In this document: one piece after another, positions 6,901 to 13,475 of the stretch
Layout of the letters: each line of letters begins with the position of its first letter
Position numbering within the stretch: the stretch's first letter is position 1
NCBI GenBank assembly: GCA_039818825.1
Contig: JBCBTD010000089.1
Location: 1-14,230, forward strand
Direction: 5' to 3'
Source of the DNA: JBCBTD01 sp039818825
GTDB taxonomy: Bacteria > Pseudomonadota > Alphaproteobacteria > Geminicoccales > Geminicoccaceae
Length of the DNA: 14,230 bases
Translations under genes and position numbers: made by a program
Notes under the pieces: model-generated
The model's database searches: none
What the model saw: only the letters and a program-made list of their open reading frames with translations
Told to the model about the DNA's origin: nothing

Positions 6901-7622
6901 CAGCGCGCCTCCGCGAGTGCCGCCGCCTGGAGCTGACACAAGTGCCGGACGCCCAGTTCGGCAAGACCCAGCAGCTGGTCGACGATGCCACGTTCCAGCG
7001 GCACGTCCTCGGCGGTCACCTGCATCTCGACGATTCGTCCGGACGCGGTGATCACGAAGTTGGCGTCGGCCGCGGCGCCCGAATCCTCCTCGTAGTTCAA
7101 ATCGAGAAGCGGCTCGCCATCGACCAGCCCGCAAGAGACTGCCGCAACGGCCTCCAGGAGCGGCAACGCGGGCAACTCGCCAGCCTCGACCAATCCGTTC
7201 AACGCTTGATGCAGAGCGAGGTAGCCGCCGGTGATCGACGCCGTACGGGTACCGCCGTCGGCCTGCAGGACGTCACAATCGACGACCACCTGCCGTTCGC
7301 CGAGCGCCGCCAGATCGGTGACGGCGCGGAGCGAGCGGCCGATCAAACGCTGGATCTCCTGTGTGCGGCCGCTCTGCTTGCCGCGCGCCGCCTCGCGCGG
7401 GGAGCGGCTGTGGGTGGAGCGCGGCAGCATCCCGTACTCCGCGGTGACCCAACCCTTGCCGGTGTTGCGGAGAAACGGTGGCACACGCGCTTCGACGCTG
7501 GCGGTGCAGAGGACGTGGGTGTCGCCGCAACGCACGAGGCAGGAGCCCTCGGCATGGCGAGCGGCGCCGAGCTCGAAGCGGACGGTGCGGAGCGCGTCGA
7601 ACGCTCGGCTGGTGCGGGTCAT
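6900..7622 (-). CDS. rph: Ribonuclease PH
   Basis: This 240-aa phosphorolytic 3'-5' exoribonuclease trims the 3' ends of tRNA precursors and works as a ring of six. It is full length. Key blocks are HAEGSCLVRCGDTHVLCTAS (23-42), GWVTAEYGMLPRST (57-70), SGRTQEIQRLIGRSLRA (84-100, phosphate-binding Arg), DCDVLQADGGTRTASITG (115-132) and NYEEDSGAAADAN (176-188). Asp180 and Asp186 match the catalytic aspartates. The first 14 residues (MTRTSRAFDALRTV) depart from the usual RPSGR..DELRPV-like start. The ATG at 7622 has AAAGG about 9 bases upstream. It follows the acetyltransferase by 36 bp and overlaps rdgB. Two tRNA genes lie nearby, but that is probably incidental. Confidence 0.97.
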   Translation of the reverse strand: MTRTSRAFDALRTVRFELGAARHAEGSCLVRCGDTHVLCTASVEARVPPFLRNTGKGWVTAEYGMLPRSTHSRSPREAARGKQSGRTQEIQRLIGRSLRAVTDLAALGERQVVVDCDVLQADGGTRTASITGGYLALHQALNGLVEAGELPALPLLEAVAAVSCGLVDGEPLLDLNYEEDSGAAADANFVITASGRIVEMQVTAEDVPLERGIVDQLLGLAELGVRHLCQLQAAALAEAR

Positions 7623-7658
7623 GGCGGCGCCTTTCGGAGAGAACAGAGGCGGCCGGGC

Positions 7659-8141
7659 TTAGCGCTCTTCGGACGCCTCCGGCAAGGGCTCGTGGGAATC
7701 GGTGCCGTCGACCGGCGTACGATCAGCGCGGTCGTCGAGCCGCTTGCCCATCACCCGGCATGCCTGATCCTGGTAGCCGAGCGCTTCGTAAAAGCCGATC
7801 ACCTCGGCGTTGGTCTCGCGGACCAACAGGTTGAGCTTCCAAACCCCACGCTGGCGCAGCCAAGCTTCCGCCGCGCGCATCAACGAAGCTCCGCCGCCGA
7901 CGCGTCGCTGCGCCGGATCGACGCCCAGATAGTAGACGGTGCCCCGGTGCCCGTCGTGGCCGACCATCACGGCACCGACGACGGCCTCCTTGGCCGTCTG
8001 GACCAGCACGGCCGAACTCGGCCCGGCGGCTGCGAACGCGAGGTCCTGCCGAGGATCGTTCCACGGCCGCGTCAAGCCGCAGCGCTGCCAAAGCGCGATC
8101 ACCGCGTCGACGTCGGCCGCCATCATCGTCCGGATCTTCAC
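7659..8141 (-). CDS. YpeA-like GNAT acetyltransferase
   Basis: This 160-aa GNAT-fold N-acetyltransferase uses acetyl-CoA; its substrate is unknown. It closely resembles E. coli YpeA: VIALWQRCGLTRPWNDP (14-30), GHDGHRGTVYYLGVDP (61-76), then the acetyl-CoA loop RRVGGGASL (79-87), and FYEALGY (117-123) near the end. A charged tail of about 25 residues after GKRL is longer than in YpeA. The start is set at GTG 8141. It shares GTGA with the stop of the MFS gene, has GGAG 7 bases upstream, and gives VKIRTMM, matching the MEIR-type start of YpeA. The ORF extension to 8180 adds MAAAVRGGQRRPE, encoded inside the MFS gene, and is less likely. Confidence 0.92.
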   Translation of the reverse strand: MKIRTMMAADVDAVIALWQRCGLTRPWNDPRQDLAFAAAGPSSAVLVQTAKEAVVGAVMVGHDGHRGTVYYLGVDPAQRRVGGGASLMRAAEAWLRQRGVWKLNLLVRETNAEVIGFYEALGYQDQACRVMGKRLDDRADRTPVDGTDSHEPLPEASEER

Positions 8142-9367
8142 CTCGGGTCTCCGTTGCCCGCCGCGGACCGCCGCGGCCAAGTGAGCGCCAATGCCAGGAC
8201 ACCGAACCCCGCGGCGAGCACGTAGCCGGCCGCATAACTATCCGACGCATCGACGACCACCCCGAACAACGGCGGCACGGCGACGACACCGGCGAAGGTG
8301 AAGATCATCGCACCGGCGGTGATCGAGCTCGCCCGGTCGGGCCGAGCGGCGACCGCCGCCGCAATCAGGAGCCCCGTCCAGGCCATCACACTGAAGCCCA
8401 GAAACAGCGCGAGCACCACCAGCAGCGCAACCGCAACACCTGCTGGGACGAGCGCCAGTGCGCCCACGCCGAGGGTCGCTAGGCCGGCCAACACCGCGAC
8501 CGAGGGTGCGAGGCCGAGAACGCGGTCAGCGAGCCATCCCCACAGCACGCGCCCGGCGACTCCTGCCCCTTGGACGATCCCGAACAACAAACCCGCCAGC
8601 GTCAACGAGAGGCCGACGGCCTCGACCAGATATGCGGTGAAGAACGTACTGACGCAGAGCTGGAGCCCCGCCAGACAGAAGCCGGCGAGCGCCAACCGGC
8701 GGAGCGCCTGGTCGGCCAGCACCAAAGTCAGGGGCGAGCCGATGCTGGCGCGCCGGTCCAGCCGACGACCATCGAGCCGCCGACGCCAGGGCAAGAGAAC
8801 GAGAATGGTGATGGCGACGAGCAACGCGGTGAGCTGGAGCGCACCGTTCCATCCAGCGGCGAGCGCCAAGGACGGTGCCAAGACACCCGCCAGCACGCCA
8901 CCGGCGGGCACCGCCGTCTGCTTGATCGAGAAGACCCGCCCGTAGAGCGTGACCGGCGCGCTGGCGGCGAGGATCTCGGAACTCGTAGGGTTGGTGACAC
9001 CGTAGGCCAGCCCGATCGACACGGCGCCGACGGCGACACCAGCGAGGCTGCCCGAAGCCGCGGCAAGGAGCCCCAAGACGGTCGCGACCAGCGCCGCGAG
9101 GCTTGCGGTCATCGGGCCGACGGGTGCGAGCACACGATCCGCGCCGGCGCTGACCAAGGCGCCGGCGAGGTAGGCCAAGCCGATGTAATAGCCGGCCCAC
9201 GCTGCTGGTACCTGAAGGTCGGCGGCGATCGCCGGGGCCAGAACCGCGACGCTCAGCAACGCCAGGTTGACGGCGATCTGCACGGTCAGCGTCGCGGTCA
9301 ACGGCAGCCGCAACCGCCGCCAAGTCGTCGCGTCCGAGGTCGTCGAGAGCGACGGCGAAAGGCTCAC
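8138..9367 (-). CDS. MFS transporter, 12 helices
   Basis: This 409-aa inner-membrane carrier of the major facilitator superfamily resembles the CynX/NimT-like or general sugar/drug group. Substrate cannot be told. About twelve hydrophobic segments run from residue 25 (VQIAVNLALLSVAVLAPAIA) to 398. The central basic loop LPWRRRLDGRRLDRR (about 192-206) divides the two six-helix halves. A loop after helix 2 (GADRVLAPVGP) and WLADRVLG in the second half take the place of the usual loop-A motifs. GTG at 9367 is the only sensible start in frame, but I see no Shine-Dalgarno sequence, and the last cytosolic residues before helix 1 are Ser/Thr-rich. Its end overlaps the acetyltransferase start by 4 bp. 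It is 55 bp after the DUF971 gene, so it could share that transcript. Confidence 0.9.
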   Translation of the reverse strand: MSLSPSLSTTSDATTWRRLRLPLTATLTVQIAVNLALLSVAVLAPAIAADLQVPAAWAGYYIGLAYLAGALVSAGADRVLAPVGPMTASLAALVATVLGLLAAASGSLAGVAVGAVSIGLAYGVTNPTSSEILAASAPVTLYGRVFSIKQTAVPAGGVLAGVLAPSLALAAGWNGALQLTALLVAITILVLLPWRRRLDGRRLDRRASIGSPLTLVLADQALRRLALAGFCLAGLQLCVSTFFTAYLVEAVGLSLTLAGLLFGIVQGAGVAGRVLWGWLADRVLGLAPSVAVLAGLATLGVGALALVPAGVAVALLVVLALFLGFSVMAWTGLLIAAAVAARPDRASSITAGAMIFTFAGVVAVPPLFGVVVDASDSYAAGYVLAAGFGVLALALTWPRRSAAGNGDPR

Positions 9368-9422
9368 GATCGTGGGTTTCGATGTGGCGCCGGTAGCACC
9401 ACCCCGTCAGGCTTGGCCGTGC

Positions 9423-9788
9423 TCAGGGATCCCGCGACAGGCCGCGCTCCTCGAGCGCGTCGAGATAGGCCTGCCAAATGCGCGCTTGGTCCCTGCCGAG
9501 CCAATAGAGATAGTCCCACGTGAAAATGCCCGTATCGTGCATGTCGTCGAAGCGGATGCGCACCGCATAGTTACCGACTGGTTCCACTGCCAGGATGCCG
9601 ACCTCACGACGCCCGGCGACGACGGTCTTCTGTGACGGACCGTGGCCCTGCACTTCGGCCGATGGGCTCTCGACCCGGAGCAGTTCGGCCGGCAGTGCGA
9701 ACAGATGGCCGTCATCGAAATCGATCTCGAGCCTACGCTCGGCGCGAACGACACGAATCTCGGCCGGCCAGGGTGTGACGTCGCTCAA
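9423..9788 (-). CDS. DUF971 (GBBH-like N-terminal) domain protein
   Basis: This 121-aa single-domain protein carries the domain found at the N-terminus of gamma-butyrobetaine hydroxylases. Stand-alone members have no settled role and have been linked by context to iron-sulfur proteins. Signature: LRVESPSAEVQGHGP (37-51), then VGILAVEPVGNYAVRIRFDD (63-82) and DTGIFTWDYLYWLG (85-98). Length is normal. The start is TTG at 9788, overlapping the TGA of the preceding gene (TTGA), with a GGAAG-like site just upstream. It closes the trx-LON-UPF0434-DUF971 block. The overlap implies coupled translation. Confidence 0.93.
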   Translation of the reverse strand: MSDVTPWPAEIRVVRAERRLEIDFDDGHLFALPAELLRVESPSAEVQGHGPSQKTVVAGRREVGILAVEPVGNYAVRIRFDDMHDTGIFTWDYLYWLGRDQARIWQAYLDALEERGLSRDP

Positions 9789-10081
9789 CGATCTTCCGTC
9801 GGCTTGAGGGCGTCGGGGATGTCCTCGTCCTGGCCGAGCTCACGCGCCTCGTCGACGAGCATGATCGGGATGCCGTCACGGATCGGGTAGGCGAGGCCGG
9901 CGGCGTCGCTGACCAATTCCTGGCGCGCCCGGTCGTACCGCAGCACCTGCTTGGTGAGCGGGCAAACCAGGATCTCCAGGAGCTTCGGATCTATACCCGG
10001 CGCTTCTGCCAAGGTTGGGGTCTCCTCGCGTTCGATGGCCGCCGCTGCGGTCACCGCGTCAGTGTCGGAAGCTGGTGGCAT
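9785..10081 (-). CDS. UPF0434/Trm112-family small protein lacking zinc cysteines
   Basis: This 98-aa protein has a core (IDPKLLEILVCPLTKQVL, 30-47; then QELVSDAAGLAYPIRDGIP, 54-72; MLVDEARELG) of the YcaR/Trm112-like family. Relatives such as yeast Trm112 partner methyltransferases; the bacterial role is unclear. Only one cysteine (C40) is left in a family whose other members hold zinc with two or more, so the zinc site looks lost. The family normally starts at the DPKLLE segment. The 29-residue Ala/Glu-rich N-terminal stretch is extra, and ATG 10081 lacks a clear ribosome site and overlaps the LON gene by 23 bp. A GTG at 10054 is an alternative start. Confidence 0.88.
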   Translation of the reverse strand: MPPASDTDAVTAAAAIEREETPTLAEAPGIDPKLLEILVCPLTKQVLRYDRARQELVSDAAGLAYPIRDGIPIMLVDEARELGQDEDIPDALKPTEDR

Positions 10082-10703
10082 CGTCGGCCGAGAAACTCTG
10101 CATCTGCATCAGCGTGATCAGGGTTTCCATACGCGCACTGTAGTCGTCCGCCTCGAGCAACGCCTGCTTCTCGCTCGCGGTGAACGGACAGATCATCGCC
10201 AAGGAAGTGATCAGCCCCTCGAGCGGTGCCTGGTCCACCGCGTCCCAGTCGATCTCGATGCGCTGGCGCTCGAAGTAACCGTGCATCGCCTTGATCAACG
10301 ACGGCCGGCGGCTGGCATCGGCGTTGAGCGGGCACAGATCCTCGTCCCACCGATCGAACGCGGCGACCACTTGGCGGTAGGGAGTGACCGTCACCAACTC
10401 TTCGACGACGTCGAAACGGCCGACGCCGGTCAGGGTGATGAGATAGCGACCGTCGGGGGTTTCCTCGAAGCTGGTGATGCGACCGGCACAGCCAGTTGGG
10501 TAGAGCGGCGGCGGCGCACTCCCGTCGCCCTCCGAACAAGGCTGGATCATGCCGATGATCTTGTCCGTCTGCATCGCATCACGCGTCATCTGCAGGTAAC
10601 GCGGCTCGAAGATGTTCAACGGCAGGTTGCCGCCAGGAAGCAGCAGCGCGCCAGCCAGCGGAAAGACGGGGAAACGGCTGGGTAGGGCGTTCGACCCGCT
10701 CAC
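10059..10703 (-). CDS. Stand-alone LON substrate-binding domain protein
   Basis: This 214-aa protein consists of the N-terminal domain of Lon protease alone, with no AAA+ or Ser-Lys protease part. The family is thought to bind unfolded or specific protein substrates; its target is unknown. Signature: FPVFPLAGALLLPGGNLPLN (11-30) followed by IFEPRYLQM, then the GRI/GRYLITLTGVGRF strand pattern near 74-97 and a helical C-terminal half from about 130. The GTG at 10703 overlaps the thioredoxin stop (GTGA), so translation is probably coupled. This trx-LON-UPF0434 order is familiar from alphaproteobacteria. Confidence 0.93.
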   Translation of the reverse strand: MSGSNALPSRFPVFPLAGALLLPGGNLPLNIFEPRYLQMTRDAMQTDKIIGMIQPCSEGDGSAPPPLYPTGCAGRITSFEETPDGRYLITLTGVGRFDVVEELVTVTPYRQVVAAFDRWDEDLCPLNADASRRPSLIKAMHGYFERQRIEIDWDAVDQAPLEGLITSLAMICPFTASEKQALLEADDYSARMETLITLMQMQSFSADDATSFRH

Positions 10704-11611
10704 GAGAACAGGACCGCGGAGAGCTTCCGCCGGCCCGCAACGGTACCCGGATGGGCGTGGCCGAGCGCATCGAAAAAGGTCAGCAGTTGCTTGCGCGCGG
10801 CGTCGTCGTTCCAGCCCCGATCCTTGCGGATGATCGCCAACAGCTGGTCGATCGCCGTCTCCACCTGGCCGCGCAGAAACAACGCGGTAGCGAGTTCCTG
10901 GCGAACGGCATGGTCGTCGGCGTCGGCCTCGAGGTGGGCCTCCAAGGCCGACGGCTCACGCAGCTTCCCTGCCGTCTTCGACAAGCTGGCGGCCGCCTTC
11001 GCCCCCGTGATCTCGGCATGCTGAGAAATCGACGCCGGCGCCGCGGCCAGCACTTGATCGGCCTCGTCCAGGCGGCCGAGCCCGATCAACGCCCGCGCGA
11101 GACCGCCGATCGCTTCGGGCTTCTCCGGCTCCTGTTCCATGAGTGCCGCGAACACCTCCGCCGCACCCTCGAGGTCACCCTCGGCGAGCATCTGCTGGGC
11201 AGCTTCGAGCGCGTCCAGACCCTCGGCACCGACCGGCTCACCGATCAAGCGTTCGATGAACGCCTTGATCTGCGATTCCGGCTGCGCGCCGGCGAAGCCC
11301 GTCACCGGTTGACCATCGACGAACGCGTAGACCGTCGGCACCGACTGGATACGGAGCTGCTGAGCAATCTCCTGGTTCTCGTCGATGTTGATCTTCACCA
11401 AGCGAATGCGCCCCGCCGCCTCGCTGACGACACGCTCCAGCATCGGGGTCAGTTGCTTGCAGGGGCCGCACCAGGGCGCCCAGAAATCGACCAGAACCGG
11501 CACGGACCTCGACGCCGCGACGACGTCCTGCGCGAACGTCTCCAGTCTGCCGTCCTTGATGATGTCGTCGTTGGAGCGCGGAGCCGCGCCGGTGACGCCG
11601 AGCAGAGCCAT
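10700..11611 (-). CDS. ybbN: Thioredoxin-TPR protein, YbbN/CnoX-like
   Basis: This 303-aa cytoplasmic protein has an N-terminal thioredoxin domain (residues about 20-128) fused to a helical TPR-like region (about 130-303, with repeated helix pairs such as AAEVFAALMEQEPEKPEAIG). It is likely a chaperone/redox protector like CnoX. The active site WAPWCGPCK (44-52) has both cysteines (48, 51), and the cis-proline is P92 (SVPT). E. coli YbbN lacks the first cysteine, so this protein should be able to do disulfide exchange. The C-terminus WNDDAARKQLLTFFDALG… to RRKLSAVLFS is typical of the family. The ATG at 11611 has GGGGA about 6 bases upstream. The open frame to 11683 is not favoured. It is first in the minus-strand block. 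Confidence 0.95.
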   Translation of the reverse strand: MALLGVTGAAPRSNDDIIKDGRLETFAQDVVAASRSVPVLVDFWAPWCGPCKQLTPMLERVVSEAAGRIRLVKINIDENQEIAQQLRIQSVPTVYAFVDGQPVTGFAGAQPESQIKAFIERLIGEPVGAEGLDALEAAQQMLAEGDLEGAAEVFAALMEQEPEKPEAIGGLARALIGLGRLDEADQVLAAAPASISQHAEITGAKAAASLSKTAGKLREPSALEAHLEADADDHAVRQELATALFLRGQVETAIDQLLAIIRKDRGWNDDAARKQLLTFFDALGHAHPGTVAGRRKLSAVLFS

Positions 11612-11665
11612 CGAAGTTCCCCGTAGCAACACGGTCTCACGCCGCGCGACGCGTAAAATGGTTGG

Positions 11666-11683
11666 TTGTACCTCGCGATACAA
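11666..11683. promoter_or_regulatory. Short inverted repeat upstream of trx
   Basis: TTGTA-N8-TACAA is a perfect 5-bp inverted repeat, 54 bp upstream of the trx ATG. On the minus strand its right arm reads TTGTA, and TTGTAT lies 18 bases from ATTTTA, so it could overlap a weak promoter. It might be an operator, or chance. Confidence 0.25.
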
Positions 11684-11707
11684 GGGTATCGACCGGTGAC
11701 TTTGCCC

Positions 11708-11736
11708 TTGTCACGCTTCGGCGACGCCGCTACCAC
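11708..11736 (+). promoter_or_regulatory. Likely sigma-70 promoter of tRNA-Gly
   Basis: TTGTCA (11708-11713) and TACCAC (11731-11736) are separated by 17 bases, and the -10 box ends 26 bases before the tRNA. Seen by eye. The -35 is close to consensus and the -10 is weaker. Confidence 0.45.
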
Positions 11737-11762
11737 GCACGTCCGCGAAAGCGAACCGGCGG

Positions 11763-11837
11763 GCGGGCGTAGCTCAGGGGTAGAGCACAACCTTGCCAAG
11801 GTTGGGGTCGTGAGTTCGAATCTCATCGCCCGCTCCA
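11763..11837 (+). tRNA. tRNA-Gly (anticodon GCC), CCA encoded
   Basis: The plus strand folds as a complete cloverleaf. The acceptor is GCGGGCG/CGCCCGC and the D arm GCTC-AGGGGTA-GAGC. The anticodon arm is CAACC-TTGCCAA-GGTTG with anticodon GCC. The T arm is GTGAG-TTCGAAT-CTCAT, discriminator T, then CCA (11835-11837). It lies between trx (divergent) and the permease (71 bp upstream of its start). I see no integration remnant beside it. Confidence 0.97.
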
Positions 11838-11907
11838 GTTCGCGCTTCCATTTCGGCGTTCCGCACCGGCTAGCACGACCGACCCGTAAGTAAGGGGACG
11901 GCGCCTT

Positions 11908-12978
11908 TTGCCCGATCATTCGCCGGCACCTCACGTCGAACCGCTGGTGCGCGCCGCTTGGCTGATCGCGGCGGTCGCCATCGGTTCGGTCCTCGTGCTC
12001 GGGCGCGACGTGTTGGTGCCGATGGCGATCGCCGTCATCGTCTGGTCGCTGGTCAACGGCCTGGCTTCCACGGTCATCGCTGCGGGCCGGCGGCTGGCGG
12101 CTGACGCGCCGGCTCTGCCGCGGCCGATCGCCCAGGTCGTCGCCGTGTCGATCGTCGCGTGGGCGGGCTGGGTCATCGTCGACATCGTGGTCGACAACGT
12201 CGGCCGGATCGTCGACGCGGCGCCCGGCTACCGAAACGCGCTCGATCGCTCGTTGCCGCTGTTCGCGGCCAAGCTCGGCATCGACAGGCCCACGTTGTTC
12301 GAGGACGTGGCCGCGAAGGTGCCGCTCGGCGACGTCGTGCGCCGGCTCGCGAGCGGCTTCACCGACGTTGCTCAGACGGCAGCCTTGGTGCTCGTCTACG
12401 TCGTCTTCTTGTTGTTGGAGCAGCGGCGTTTCGACCAGAAGCTCGACCTGCTGTATACGACCCCAGACGGCGCCACCGCGGCACGCGCCGCCCTTGCCGA
12501 TCTGCAGGCGCGTATCGAGACCTACGTGCGCGTCAAGACCGCGACGAGCCTGCTGACCGGTGGTACGTCGTGGCTGGTGCTCTGGCTGTTCGGCGTCGAC
12601 TTCGCCGCGTTCTGGGCGCTGATCATCTTCTTGCTGAACTACATCCCGACCATCGGCTCGCTTGTGGGCGTGGTGTTCCCGACGCTCTTGACCCTCGCGC
12701 AGTTCGGCGAACCGGCGACGACCGTGGCCGTCGGCGCGCTCCTCGGCACCATCCAGATCCTCATCGGCAACGTGATCGAACCGCCGCTGATGGGCAGCAG
12801 CTTGAACCTCAGCCCGTTCGTCGTCATGGCGTCGCTGGCGACGTGGGGGACCATGTGGGGCGTCGCCGGGATGTTCTTGTGCGTACCTTTGACGATGATC
12901 CTGGTGATGGTGCTCGCTCGATTCCCAACGAGCCGACCGCTGGCCGTGCTGCTTTCGCAGAATGGCAGGCTCGACTGA
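11908..12978 (+). CDS. AI-2E/PerM-family membrane permease
   Basis: This 356-aa inner-membrane protein belongs to the AI-2E transporter (UPF0118/PerM) family. Members are named after quorum-signal export, but many move other small molecules or ions, so the substrate is uncertain. It has an N-terminal helix pair (18-31, 36-57), helices near 74-98, a soluble segment (about 99-150), and then clustered C-terminal helices. Family motifs are FLLNYIPTIGS (241-251) and VIEPPLMGSSLNLSP (289-303). The start is TTG at 11908, with AAGGGGA at 11892-11898, 9 bases upstream. No earlier in-frame start fits. It ends 20 bp from the convergent hydrogenase protease gene, with no clear terminator between. Confidence 0.93.
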   Translation: MPDHSPAPHVEPLVRAAWLIAAVAIGSVLVLGRDVLVPMAIAVIVWSLVNGLASTVIAAGRRLAADAPALPRPIAQVVAVSIVAWAGWVIVDIVVDNVGRIVDAAPGYRNALDRSLPLFAAKLGIDRPTLFEDVAAKVPLGDVVRRLASGFTDVAQTAALVLVYVVFLLLEQRRFDQKLDLLYTTPDGATAARAALADLQARIETYVRVKTATSLLTGGTSWLVLWLFGVDFAAFWALIIFLLNYIPTIGSLVGVVFPTLLTLAQFGEPATTVAVGALLGTIQILIGNVIEPPLMGSSLNLSPFVVMASLATWGTMWGVAGMFLCVPLTMILVMVLARFPTSRPLAVLLSQNGRLD

Positions 12979-12998
12979 CCACCGCCTCGAGGATCGGA

Positions 12999-13475
12999 TC
13001 AGGGCGCGGCCAAAGCGTCCAGCCGTGACGACAGGCCGAGCACTTCGCGCGCGGCTTGCGGCACCGCTCGGGCGACCGTCGGCGAGAGCCCCTCGCCGAG
13101 CCCGAACCGACCGCCGACCACGCCGACCAAATCGATCCTCGCCGGTAGGCAGCGGAGCTCACGGCCAAGACGGAGCGCAGCTCCCAAGGCGTTGCCGTGG
13201 GTCGAGACCGCGCCCTCCTGCTCGATCGGCAAAGCCAGAAGATCGCACCGGACGATCGAGCCTACAGCCCGCTGCGACACACGGAGAACGTCGACGACGA
13301 TGGCACGCCTGCAGCCACGCAGCGCGTCGAGAACGGCCAAGGGATCGCCCTGCGGTAGACGCAGAGCAACACCCATCCGTTCGAGCCTCGTCGCCACGGC
13401 GAGGCCGAACGCGTCGTCACCGCGGTGGGCTTGGCCGAGCGCCAGCACGCGGACGGCTTGGACATCCTCAGACAC
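12999..13475 (-). CDS. [NiFe]-hydrogenase maturation protease
   Basis: This 158-aa nickel-dependent endopeptidase of the HycI/HybD/HoxW family cuts the C-terminal peptide off the hydrogenase large subunit after nickel insertion. Metal-ligand candidates are acidic residues in RGDDAFG (18-24), Asp62 in IVVDVL (59-64), and His93 in STHGN (91-95). The usual GxGN is LALGQAH here, with Asn replaced by Gln15. The GTG at 13475 lies 8 bp inside the large-subunit gene's end, so the pair is probably translated together. The substrate is very probably the neighbouring large subunit. Confidence 0.92.
   Translation of the reverse strand: MSEDVQAVRVLALGQAHRGDDAFGLAVATRLERMGVALRLPQGDPLAVLDALRGCRRAIVVDVLRVSQRAVGSIVRCDLLALPIEQEGAVSTHGNALGAALRLGRELRCLPARIDLVGVVGGRFGLGEGLSPTVARAVPQAAREVLGLSSRLDALAAP

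Noticed and set aside
6942..8225. 427-codon plus-strand open frame
   Set aside because: It lies antisense to rph and the acetyltransferase, both of which carry full family motifs.
8570..9523. 317-codon plus-strand open frame, Gln/Arg-rich
   Set aside because: It is antisense to the MFS transporter and DUF971 gene and has no recognisable domain.
10751..11626. 291-codon plus-strand open frame
   Set aside because: It is antisense to the thioredoxin-TPR gene, and its Leu/Arg-rich pattern mirrors that gene.
12159..13028. 289-codon plus-strand open frame, Arg-rich
   Set aside because: It is an out-of-frame shadow of the permease gene.
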